Part shown: positions 1 through 6,495 of the stretch, one piece after another | Numbering within the stretch: the first letter of the stretch is position 1 | Layout of the letters: each line of letters starts with the position of its first letter | NCBI GenBank assembly: GCA_029907285.1 | Contig: JARYMD010000070.1 | Coordinates: forward strand, 1 to 13,879 | DNA: 13,879 nt | Direction: 5' to 3' | Origin: Verrucomicrobiota bacterium | Lineage (GTDB): Bacteria > Verrucomicrobiota > Verrucomicrobiia > Limisphaerales > J093 | Translations under genes and position numbers: made by a program | The notes under the pieces: generated by a model | Told to the model about the DNA's origin: nothing | Seen by the model: only the letters and a program-made list of their open reading frames with translations | Databases searched by the model: none

Positions 1-20
1 GTCAGAATGATGAATTTTCG

Positions 21-97
21 TAGGAGGATTTTAACCGCAAAAGGCGCAAGAGTCCGCGTCCAATTCAGGATTTTGAAAAATAATCCAAAAACAATAT
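21..97. other. Short A+T-rich segment with possible degenerate dispersed repeat
   Basis: This leader precedes the first gene and contains the phrase ttaaccgcaaaaggcgcaag (about 33-52), followed by an A-rich stretch (about 71-100). The phrase resembles the 'accgcaaaga-cgcaaaga' type of short dispersed intergenic repeat that I recall from various bacterial genomes; that comparison is from memory. Stop codons occur in the frame of the downstream gene (for example 32-34 and 74-76), so that gene does not continue upstream here. It may mark the breakpoint where the front of the downstream gene was lost, or simply be an ordinary leader. Confidence 0.25.
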
Positions 98-1081
98 TTG
101 GAATGGGCGCGGAGGATCGGCGATGCGTACTGCTTCGAGGTGTTGCCCCGTGGCAACTTCATTCCGTCGGCGCGCTGGGATTTCGAGAATCATCGCGCAA
201 TCACCGACAAATTCAGCCTGAATGATCACGGCAACGAGATTGTCGGCGGTCTGAGCGAATTGTTTGTTGCCGCGCTTGCCGGCGCGCCGGATCAGGCGGC
301 GCGTTATCGCGAGCCGCTTCAGAAAATGGCAAGCCGTCTTCTTGCCACCGCGAGGAACAGTGACGGATTGTGGGTGCAGGTTGTTTGCCCGTCCACCGGC
401 CAGGTTTTGGATAAGACGACTCCGGATACATGGGGGTATGCACTCAGCGGCATAGCCACTTTCGGGAACGCAATTGCAGATGCGTCGGTGCCACTCGCTG
501 TGCGCGAGGCTCTTCGTGGTCTTCGGCAGGGGCGTTATCTGCACTGGGACGGCGCTGATTCGTATGCTGACTCGATCGAAGGCGCTCTGGTGCTGCTCAA
601 TCGGTTCGGCGAGGAGACAGGTTTGGCATGGCTTGAGAAAGTTGTCCCGATTTTTCTGGGCAAACAGCGCGACGATGGAGTTGTTGAAGGGTGGTATGGG
701 GATGGCAATTACGCGCGGACTGCTTTGATGATGGGGCTTTACTGCACACAAGGCGTGCGGTGCCAGCCATGGCGTCCAAGACTTTGCGTTGGCGCTCAGC
801 AAACCGAAGGCGGGGTTCGGGTTGTTCTTCGAAGCCCCGAAGAATGGTCCGGGAGACTTTTGTTCGACCTGCCGCGTCACAAGCTGAATCTCAATTTGCC
901 GATGAACTATCCGCGGCTGAACGAGTTTCCCGAGTGGTTTGCATTGGACCGACAGGCGGTTTACAAGGTCCGGATTGGGGCCAAGGCAGCCGAGAGGCGG
1001 ACCGGGGCGCAACTCGAGGCTGGCATCTTTGTGACGCTTGGGTCGAATGAAACTGTGGTCATCGAATTGGCAAAACAATGA
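98..1081 (+). CDS. Six-hairpin glycosidase-like protein, probable C-terminal remnant
   Basis: The 327 residues look like the C-terminal part of a larger alpha/alpha-barrel carbohydrate-active protein. Visible conserved-looking blocks are RWDF (26-29), DHGNEI (43-48), an aromatic-rich block with WGYALSG, DSYADSIEGA, and WYGDGNYARTALM followed by QPWRP; the tail is a beta-rich segment. Such blocks resemble verrucomicrobial hypothetical proteins of roughly double this length that I recall, but I cannot name a substrate. The only start near the front is TTG at 98; the first in-frame ATG is codon 77 (326-328), inside conserved sequence, and the frame is closed by a stop at 74-76. No signal peptide is present, unlike what an exported glycosidase would need. 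This suggests a 5'-truncated gene, perhaps a pseudogene, although a TTG start cannot be excluded. It ends 51 bp before thiE on the same strand and might be transcribed with it. Confidence 0.55.
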   Translation: MEWARRIGDAYCFEVLPRGNFIPSARWDFENHRAITDKFSLNDHGNEIVGGLSELFVAALAGAPDQAARYREPLQKMASRLLATARNSDGLWVQVVCPSTGQVLDKTTPDTWGYALSGIATFGNAIADASVPLAVREALRGLRQGRYLHWDGADSYADSIEGALVLLNRFGEETGLAWLEKVVPIFLGKQRDDGVVEGWYGDGNYARTALMMGLYCTQGVRCQPWRPRLCVGAQQTEGGVRVVLRSPEEWSGRLLFDLPRHKLNLNLPMNYPRLNEFPEWFALDRQAVYKVRIGAKAAERRTGAQLEAGIFVTLGSNETVVIELAKQ

Positions 1082-1132
1082 ATTTGTGCGGCCGATGCTC
1101 AAGATGTTTTCACTGCTGGGGCCGGATGGCAA

Positions 1133-1861
1133 ATGAGCTTGCACAAGATGAAACCGATTTCTGAATGCCGGCTTTATGCGTTTGTTGACACGGCCTGCCT
1201 GTGCGGCAGGAAACCGGAAACGATTGCGCGGGAACTGTGCGAGGGCGGGGCGGATGTGATCCAGCTCCGGGCAAAGGATGTCCCGCCAATTGAAATAGCG
1301 AGGCTGGCCAGGGTTATTCTGAGAATCACGCAAGACGCCGGGGTGTGGCTGGTTGTCAACGACCATTGGTCTGTTGCTTGCGAAGTGGGCGCGCCGCTGT
1401 GTCACCTTGGGCAGGAGGATTTTTTCGGGGCAGGGTACAACCATGTCTCTGATCTGTTGTGTGGTGGCTGGGGCGGTGCAGCGGGCGAGCCGGGCAAACC
1501 TGGTCAAGGCCACAGGCCGTTTCTTGGTTTGAGCACGCATGCGCCGGATCAGGCGATAAGAGCCATGCACGCCGGCGCGGCGTACGTGGCGATCGGCCCG
1601 GTGTATCCCACTCCGACAAAGCCCGGTGCGAAGCCGGTTACGCTCGAATATGTGCGGTGGGCGGCGCAGCATTGCACTGTCCCGTGGTTTGCGATTGGCG
1701 GGATTAACCTTGCGAACCTGGGGGACGTGTTGGCGGCCGGAGCAAGCCGGGTGTGCGTGGTTTCAGCGATACTCAAAGCGGATGACGTCCGTGGCGCTTG
1801 TCGCGCCTTCAAAGAGCGCCTATTGTCATGGCCGGGTTCGCAACGAAAGAATTCCGGATGA
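1133..1861 (+). CDS. thiE: Thiamine-phosphate synthase ThiE
   Basis: ThiE joins HMP pyrophosphate and thiazole phosphate to make thiamine monophosphate in the cytoplasm. The 242-residue product shows the family motifs in order: IQLRAK (43-48), VND (75-77), HLGQED (91-96, diphosphate/Mg region), GLSTH (132-136), AIGPVYPTPTK (153-163, phosphate-binding loop), AIGGI (187-191) and a C-terminal GASRVCVVSAI. It is somewhat longer than typical ThiE (about 210-220) because of a Gly/Pro-rich insertion at about 99-129 between HLGQED and GLSTH, and a short N-terminal extension. The start is ATG 1133; a second ATG at 1148 is possible, and neither has a strong Shine-Dalgarno sequence. The stop TGA overlaps the ATG of the PfkB kinase (ATGA at 1858-1861), indicating translational coupling. 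No TPP riboswitch is evident in the 51-bp gap upstream. Confidence 0.93.
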   Translation: MSLHKMKPISECRLYAFVDTACLCGRKPETIARELCEGGADVIQLRAKDVPPIEIARLARVILRITQDAGVWLVVNDHWSVACEVGAPLCHLGQEDFFGAGYNHVSDLLCGGWGGAAGEPGKPGQGHRPFLGLSTHAPDQAIRAMHAGAAYVAIGPVYPTPTKPGAKPVTLEYVRWAAQHCTVPWFAIGGINLANLGDVLAAGASRVCVVSAILKADDVRGACRAFKERLLSWPGSQRKNSG

Positions 1862-2757
1862 GCGTACTTGTTGTTGGTTCGACAGCGTTGGATACGATAA
1901 AGACCCCCGCGGGCGAGGGGGACCGGTTGTTGGGCGGTTCGGCCAGTCACGCTGGTGTGGCTGCCAGCTTCTTTGCGCCGGTGAAGCTGGTGGGAGTTGT
2001 TGGGGAGGATTTCCCGAAGCAATACCTGACTCTGTACAAGCGGCGGAAGATAGACCTTGCCGGGCTGCAGATTGCGCCCGGCAAAACCTTCCATTGGGCG
2101 GGTGAATACGAGCTCGACATGAACAATCGCCGAACGCTGGCGACCGAGCTGGGAGTGTTTGCTGAGTTCCGTCCGGAGTTGCCTGACGAGTACCGGAGGA
2201 CGCCTTTTGTGCTGCTGGGGAACATATCGCCTGCGCTGCAGCATCATGTGCTCGATCAGATGCGAACGCCGCGGTTTGTCGCCGCGGACACGATGGACCT
2301 GTGGCTGAACACGGCTTTCGAAGATTTGCTGCGGTTGTTACGGCGCATTGACGCATTGGTTTTGAATGACAGCGAAGCGCGTCAGCTCACAGGGAAAAAC
2401 AATCTCGTTCTTGCAGCAAGGGAAATACACCGGCTGGGGCCGCGCTACGTCATAATCAAAAAAGGCGAGCACGGCTCAATTCTCTCGGGGCCGAACGGCA
2501 TGTTTGTCTGTCCGGCATATCCGTTGGAGCGGGTGGTGGACCCGACGGGGGCTGGGGACTCGTTTGTTGGGGGGCTGATGGGGTATTTGGCGGGTGCAAC
2601 CGGGCCGCTCGAGCGGAACCTGAGGGATGCGATGGTTGCTGGAACCGTGGTCGCTTCTTTCTGTTGCGAAGGATTTGGACTGGAAAAGACCGCCGCCCTG
2701 ACAAGGGCGGACATAAGACGTCGGATCGCTGCGCTAAGGAAGATAGCGCGGGTGTGA
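1858..2757 (+). CDS. PfkB/ribokinase-family carbohydrate or nucleoside kinase
   Basis: This 299-residue cytoplasmic protein is an ATP-dependent kinase of the PfkB (ribokinase) family. The front has the family's GG signature (LLGGSASHAGVA, about 24-35). The middle has the NDSEARQLTG block typical of the 'N-x-x-E' Mg/phosphate region. The C-terminal signature DPTGAGD (228-234) carries the anion hole and the catalytic base D234. The start is the ATG at 1858, because the protein then opens directly with the beta-strand SVLVVGSTALD; a TTG at 1798 would add 20 unrelated residues. It overlaps thiE by ATGA. ThiD and ThiM share the ribokinase fold, but these motifs match PfkB sugar/nucleoside kinases rather than ThiD. 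The exact substrate cannot be read from the sequence. Similar kinases are widespread in bacteria as 'sugar kinase' of unproven role. Confidence 0.9.
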   Translation: MSVLVVGSTALDTIKTPAGEGDRLLGGSASHAGVAASFFAPVKLVGVVGEDFPKQYLTLYKRRKIDLAGLQIAPGKTFHWAGEYELDMNNRRTLATELGVFAEFRPELPDEYRRTPFVLLGNISPALQHHVLDQMRTPRFVAADTMDLWLNTAFEDLLRLLRRIDALVLNDSEARQLTGKNNLVLAAREIHRLGPRYVIIKKGEHGSILSGPNGMFVCPAYPLERVVDPTGAGDSFVGGLMGYLAGATGPLERNLRDAMVAGTVVASFCCEGFGLEKTAALTRADIRRRIAALRKIARV

Positions 2758-2789
2758 CAAGGTTTTGTAAGAGAGAGCACCCGGGGGAA

Positions 2790-3092
2790 ATGAACATTGG
2801 CAGGCGCAGCGCAATCGGTCTGGAAACGACGTTTGAGCAAGGTTTCATGAAAGGCTTCTCGCAGTCTCCTGCGCGCGGTGCACGAGAGCGAAGATTTCGA
2901 CATTTCCGCGCAGAGGTGGAGCTGTGGCGGCGATCGGTTGCGCTTGCATTGGGCGAGGCCGAGGCTGCGGCGAGTCAGGGTCCCGTCTTTGGCCGCATAT
3001 TCCGCAGCCCGGCGCAGCCGGAACCAAAGTTGCCTGGCGGGCAGAGACTCGATGTTTGCGCGATTGTTGGGCCGATGGAATGGAAACCCTAA
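2790..3092 (+). CDS. Possible small hypothetical protein (100 aa)
   Basis: An ORF of 100 codons fills the space between the PfkB gene and the CLC gene and stops 6 bp before the CLC start. ATG 2790 follows a G-run; an alternative ATG at 2847 has AAGG about four bases upstream. Codons in its second half show a G-rich first position (gca gag gtg gag ctg), as expected for coding DNA. The peptide is Arg-, Ala- and Glu-rich with no membrane segment, no cysteine pairs and no motif I recognise. It may be a real small gene co-transcribed with the CLC gene, a degraded remnant, or chance. Overlapping alternative frames (for example 2878-3114) are also open, which lowers confidence. Confidence 0.33.
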   Translation: MNIGRRSAIGLETTFEQGFMKGFSQSPARGARERRFRHFRAEVELWRRSVALALGEAEAAASQGPVFGRIFRSPAQPEPKLPGGQRLDVCAIVGPMEWKP

Positions 3093-3098
3093 AAGACA

Positions 3099-4925
3099 GT
3101 GTCGAATGACCTGATCCATCGCTGGGAGAAATGGGGTGATATGGTGCGCAAGCTGGCTGCGGCCAACTGGCGGCAGCTGCTTGAATTGCGGCAACGTCTG
3201 CGGTTGAGCGAGGAAACGCTTCACCTGATTCTTGCCGCGCTGGTTGGTGTTGCTGGCGGGATTGCGAACTTCGCGTTTTACCTTGGGATCGAGTGGATTA
3301 AGTGGCTGGCGTTGCGGCAGCCCGGTGATCCTGTCGAGATTGCAGAGGTCCTGCCGCCATGGGCGCGGTTCGTTGCTCCAGCGGTTGGCGGTCTTGCCGC
3401 GGGCCTTGTTTTGCATTGTGGACTCAAGGGGTTGGGGGCAAGGGAGGTGCCGAATTTGATTGAGGTTGTTGTTGCCGGCGACGGGCGGTTGCCATTTAGA
3501 ACGACCCTGGTGAAAATCTTTTCGTCGCTTTTGAGCATTGGCACTGGGGCTTCGATAGGCCGTGAAGGATCAGTGGTGAGCCTGTCTGCCATGCTGGCTT
3601 CGAAAGGAGGCGCGCTGGCCGATTGGCCGCCGTACAGATTGAGGTTGTTGCTGGCGTGTGGTGCAGCGGCGGGGTTGGCGGCGGCATACGACGCGCCGAT
3701 TGCCGGCGCTGTTTTTGCAGCGCAGATTGTTTTGGGGAACTTCTCGATGAACCTGTTTGCGCCGCTTGTATGCGCATCGGTTGTTGCTGCAGTTGTGTCG
3801 CGGAGCTTTTTTGGAATCGAACCGTGGTATCGTGTGCCGGGGTTTGATTTTACGAGGCTGACGCAACTGCCATGGTTTCTCGTGTTGGGGGTGATGGCCG
3901 GGACGTTGGGAGCCGGTTTTTTGCGTCTTCTGCAGATCAGCGAATCGGCTTTTCGCCGGACCGGATGGCCGGTTCATTGGCGGGTTGCGCTGGCTGGCGT
4001 GTTTGTTGGCGCGCTGGCTGTGTTTGTGCCCGAAGTGTGGGGCAACGGATATGTGGTGGCGTCTAGAATTTTAACCGGCGAAGGCGGATACGGACTGGTT
4101 TTTCTGTGCACACTTTTATTGGCGAAACTGTTTGCCACATCAGTGACTGTTGGGGCCGGCACTGTCGGCGGGGTATTTACGCCGACGCTTTTCCTTGGGG
4201 CTGCGTTGGGAAGCATATTTGGTCATTTGCTGCACATGGGAGGGCTGGTTTCCGAGTCGGTCCCGACGGGTGCGTTTGCGCTCGCAGGGATGGGGGGCAT
4301 GCTTGCGGCGACGACGCATTCGCCTTTGTTGGCGCTGATTGCCGTGTTCGAAATCTCGTTGAACTACTCGCTTATTCCACCTCTGATGCTGGCGTGCGCA
4401 GTCGGCACACTGGTCAGCAGGCGTCTTCATCCGACGTCTGTTTACACCGAACCACTGCGGGCCAGGGGTATTTTGCCCGAAACAGACAGTGAGAGACTTG
4501 GGGTGGCTGTGCAACAGAAAGTGGGCGACATGATGCAACCGCCGGTGACGCCGTTGGGGGAGAACGCGACGTTGCGCGAGATAGCCGAACGTTTCTTGAT
4601 AAGCTCAAACAACAACATCCCTGTGGTTAACAGTGAAGGGCGGCTTGTCGGAGTGGTGGCGTTGCAGGATTTGAAAGCCTATCTGGGGTCAGGTGACGAA
4701 ATACCCGGTGTAATAGCTTTTGACGTGATGCGGCCTCCGCCGCCGTGTTTGACCCCGAACCTGACGGTACAGGAGGCCTTGCCCGTTCTTTTGTCCAGCG
4801 AGATGCGCTACGTTCCCGTCGTGAACAACAAGATCGATTTCAGGCTCATAGGCGCAGTTGTCAGGAGCGAAGCTCTTGGGTTGATCTCGGAAGCCATTGC
4901 AACACACGCAACACGGCGGGTTTAA
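3099..4925 (+). CDS. CLC-family chloride channel/transporter with two CBS domains
   Basis: The 608-residue inner-membrane protein has a CLC core (about 45-455, roughly ten hydrophobic segments) and a C-terminal CBS pair (about 475-525 and 543-598) likely to sense adenine nucleotides. Selectivity-filter regions are identifiable: GREGS (154-158) with the gating glutamate E156, GGVFTP (357-362), and NYSLIPP with Y423 at the place of the anion-coordinating tyrosine (E. coli Y445). Two positions deviate from E. coli ClcA. The GSGIP filter is replaced by GAREVP (113-118), and the internal proton glutamate E203 aligns to I210 (AAQIV, 207-211). The loss of the proton glutamate points to channel-like rather than H+/Cl- exchange behaviour, which is an inference. 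The start is GTG 3099; the next candidate is ATG 3141. The last codons (RRV) and the TAA stop are supplied by a 37-bp direct-repeat copy. Confidence 0.93.
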   Translation: MSNDLIHRWEKWGDMVRKLAAANWRQLLELRQRLRLSEETLHLILAALVGVAGGIANFAFYLGIEWIKWLALRQPGDPVEIAEVLPPWARFVAPAVGGLAAGLVLHCGLKGLGAREVPNLIEVVVAGDGRLPFRTTLVKIFSSLLSIGTGASIGREGSVVSLSAMLASKGGALADWPPYRLRLLLACGAAAGLAAAYDAPIAGAVFAAQIVLGNFSMNLFAPLVCASVVAAVVSRSFFGIEPWYRVPGFDFTRLTQLPWFLVLGVMAGTLGAGFLRLLQISESAFRRTGWPVHWRVALAGVFVGALAVFVPEVWGNGYVVASRILTGEGGYGLVFLCTLLLAKLFATSVTVGAGTVGGVFTPTLFLGAALGSIFGHLLHMGGLVSESVPTGAFALAGMGGMLAATTHSPLLALIAVFEISLNYSLIPPLMLACAVGTLVSRRLHPTSVYTEPLRARGILPETDSERLGVAVQQKVGDMMQPPVTPLGENATLREIAERFLISSNNNIPVVNSEGRLVGVVALQDLKAYLGSGDEIPGVIAFDVMRPPPPCLTPNLTVQEALPVLLSSEMRYVPVVNNKIDFRLIGAVVRSEALGLISEAIATHATRRV

Positions 4926-4952
4926 CTCTGAAACTTCACCAATCAATCCAAC
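4916..4952. repeat. 37-bp direct repeat, copy 1
   Basis: This copy begins gcgggtttaactctgaaac and continues into a C/A-rich end. It matches copy 2 at 4987-5023 with one difference (T at 4943 versus C at 5014). It overlaps the last three codons and the stop of the CLC gene. Copies are in the same orientation with a period of 71 bp. Confidence 0.85.
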
Positions 4953-4986
4953 GCTTGCGTTGATTCCGGTGCGCGACATTCGGCTC

Positions 4987-5023
4987 GCGGGTTTAACTCT
5001 GAAACTTCACCAACCAATCCAAC
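4987..5023. repeat. 37-bp direct repeat, copy 2
   Basis: This is the second copy, 36 of 37 bases identical to 4916-4952. The 34-bp spacer (4953-4986) is unlike the repeat. Two copies are too few for a CRISPR array, no dyad symmetry is visible in the unit and there are no cas genes nearby. It could be two members of a dispersed intergenic repeat family or a local duplication. Confidence 0.85.
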
Positions 5024-5349
5024 CGTTTGAATCCAAATGGCTTGAGCGGCCGGACAACTCACGGTGGCTAACCCGGGCATCTTGGCGGCCAACCTCTTGG
5101 ATTCACCCATGGCATTGCTCTGGTGAGATTTACGGACCAAGGAAACCCGCGCACAGACGAGAGAATCTCACTTTCCAGACTGCAAGCCGTGCTCCCCGCC
5201 GGAGCTGATTCCGGCAACGCTGATTGATTCGGGATTGCGGTTGAATGGCGCTTCATCGTTGTCCGACCGGCATTTTTTTTGTGGCGCAGCATGAGTGGTG
5301 GTCTTTATGCTCCGGTCGCACCCATTGTTAAGAATCAGTCGGTGACGCC
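5024..5349. other. Non-coding stretch, no recognised gene
   Basis: This 326-bp stretch contains no convincing coding region. It holds a small hairpin (gctcc at 5191-5195 pairing with ggagc at 5201-5205, loop ccgcc) and a T8 run at 5273-5280. The T-run has no clear GC stem directly before it, so I do not call a terminator. The promoter for the downstream receptor/YfiR/kinase module should lie here, but I cannot point to convincing -35/-10 boxes. Short open frames exist on both strands but none has recognisable content. Confidence 0.5.
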
Positions 5350-5888
5350 ATGCGATTTCAGACATTGCCGTTTGCCGCGGTGGCGATTTGCACAACGGTG
5401 GTGAGTGTTGTGGTCGTTGCTTGCGATTGTGTCGGAGACCAGAGCAGGTTGTCGGAAGATTCCAAGCAGTCTGGTCCAAAGGACCTGTTAGACCTGTCAA
5501 TTGAAGAACTGATGGCAGTGCCGGTGGAGGTGGTTTCCACGCCGTCGAGGTTCTCGCAATCCAGCAGAGAAGCGCCGTCCTCCGTGTCAGTGGTCACCTC
5601 TGATGGGATCAAGGCCCTCGGTTGCCGGACACTGCCGCAATGATGCGTGTTTATCTTGACGAATACAGGTTCAGAGCAGACCACCCGTACGGGCCCGAGA
5701 CAGGTCCGAATGATCTTGGGATGATGCTTGACGACGATCTTGGCCGGGCGCTCGGGGGCGAGTTCCAATTGACTCACCACTGGAGAGAGCACGTGCTGAC
5801 CGTGGGGGGAGAGATGCGGGATCATTTGCGACAGAATCAAGCCACTTACTGGGTGGTGCCCATGGAGGTGCTGTTGGACCACAGGCGG
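5350..5888 (+). pseudogene. Decayed TonB-dependent receptor gene
   Basis: Two fragments of one outer-membrane receptor lie end to end in different frames. The first (ATG 5350, stop 5641-5643, 97 aa) has an export signal (about 1-25, hydrophobic VVSVVVVAC), then the conserved pre-plug block DLLDLSIEELMAVPVEV and the plug start SREAPSSVSVVTSDGIKALGCRTL, where it terminates. The second, in another frame (about 5640-5888), reads like the mid-barrel strands of the same family: VYLDEYRFRADHPYG, then GGEFQLTHHWREHVLTVGGEMRD and a VLLDHRR end. The rest of the plug, the early barrel and the whole C-terminal barrel are absent. An intact receptor of this class usually has about 600-700 residues, so most of the gene is missing, consistent with internal and 3' deletions plus a frame change. 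Its position directly before yfiR and a hybrid kinase is where such a receptor is often found. A two-fragment functional protein is unlikely. Confidence 0.75.
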
Positions 5889-6490
5889 TGTGCAGGGCGC
5901 CGGCTGGGCGCAGGCAGATGCTTGCTGGGTTGGCCCTATGTTTTTCAGCAGTTCTCTGGTCTGGGTTCTCCTGCTCAGGGGCGTCACCGAGCGACGATAA
6001 TCGGCGGACAAGAACGGAGTACGAGGTCAAGGCCGATTTCCTGCTGAAGATTCCCAATTTTGTCGGCTGGCCCACAAACGTCTTCCCGTCAGTGGATGCA
6101 CCGTTGGTTGTGAGCATTTTTGGGAAGGACCCGTTTGGGAATGTCATTGATGAGCTTGCTGGGGCAACAAAGCATCGGGGTCACCCGGCCACGGTGTGTC
6201 GTTTGCATACTGTGAAAGAAGCGATTGACAAGAATTGCCACGTCTTGTTTGTTGGTTCTTCGGAAGAGGAGTCCGTAGAAGAAATCGTTGCGGCTATTGG
6301 GAACAAGCCAATACTGACTGTGGGCGACGTGCCAGGTTTTGCAGCGCGGGGGAACATGATCAATTTTGTAGTGACAAACAAGACGGTGAAATTCGAGATC
6401 AACGCGAAGCGCGCGCACGATGCAGGGTTAAGAATCAGTTCTCAATTGCTGCATCTTGCGACAGCGACGACCAAACCGCGCCAGCCGTGA
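5888..6490 (+). CDS. YfiR-family (DUF4154) periplasmic regulatory protein
   Basis: This is a YfiR/DUF4154 protein, a family of secreted periplasmic proteins; in Pseudomonas YfiR restrains the membrane cyclase YfiN. The family signature is clear: EYEVKADFLLKIPNFVGWP, then IFGKDPFG, the HVLFVGSSEEE strand, ILTVGDVPGFAARGNMINFV and KFEINAKRAHDAGLRISSQLL. GTG 5888 gives a signal peptide with a basic n-region (R3, R8, R9), a hydrophobic core and small residues near the cleavage site; ATG 5918 (190 aa) keeps the core but loses the charges. The start therefore remains open. Its 5' end abuts or overlaps the decayed receptor fragment. Its TGA (6488-6490) lies 5 bp before the kinase ATG, and a GTG at 6487 would even overlap it, so the two are probably translated together. 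Its likely partner is the CHASE8 sensor region of that kinase. Confidence 0.85.
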   Translation: MCRAPAGRRQMLAGLALCFSAVLWSGFSCSGASPSDDNRRTRTEYEVKADFLLKIPNFVGWPTNVFPSVDAPLVVSIFGKDPFGNVIDELAGATKHRGHPATVCRLHTVKEAIDKNCHVLFVGSSEEESVEEIVAAIGNKPILTVGDVPGFAARGNMINFVVTNKTVKFEINAKRAHDAGLRISSQLLHLATATTKPRQP

Positions 6491-6495
6491 AACAG

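Noticed and set aside
65..1672. Long open frame on the minus strand (535 codons)
   Set aside because: It lies opposite the glycosidase-like gene and thiE, its peptide is Arg/Pro/His-rich with no domain, and thiE on the other strand is unmistakable; it is an antisense shadow.
2749..2783. Terminator after the PfkB gene
   Set aside because: cgggtg (2749-2754) can pair with cacccg (2778-2783), but the loop is 23 bases and no T-run follows.
2445..3416. Minus-strand open frame of 323 codons
   Set aside because: It spans the end of the PfkB gene, the gap and the start of the CLC gene, with low-complexity composition and no motif; a shadow frame.
4916..5023. Mini CRISPR array
   Set aside because: Only two repeat copies, no partial dyad symmetry in the unit, one copy overlaps coding sequence and no cas genes are present.
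5273..5280. Rho-independent terminator at the T8 run
   Set aside because: No stable GC-rich stem precedes the T-run on this strand, and it is about 350 bp past the CLC stop.
5327..6439. 13-base repeat gttaagaatcagt at 5327-5339 and 6427-6439
   Set aside because: A match of this length is expected about once by chance in a window this size; the second copy lies inside yfiR coding sequence.
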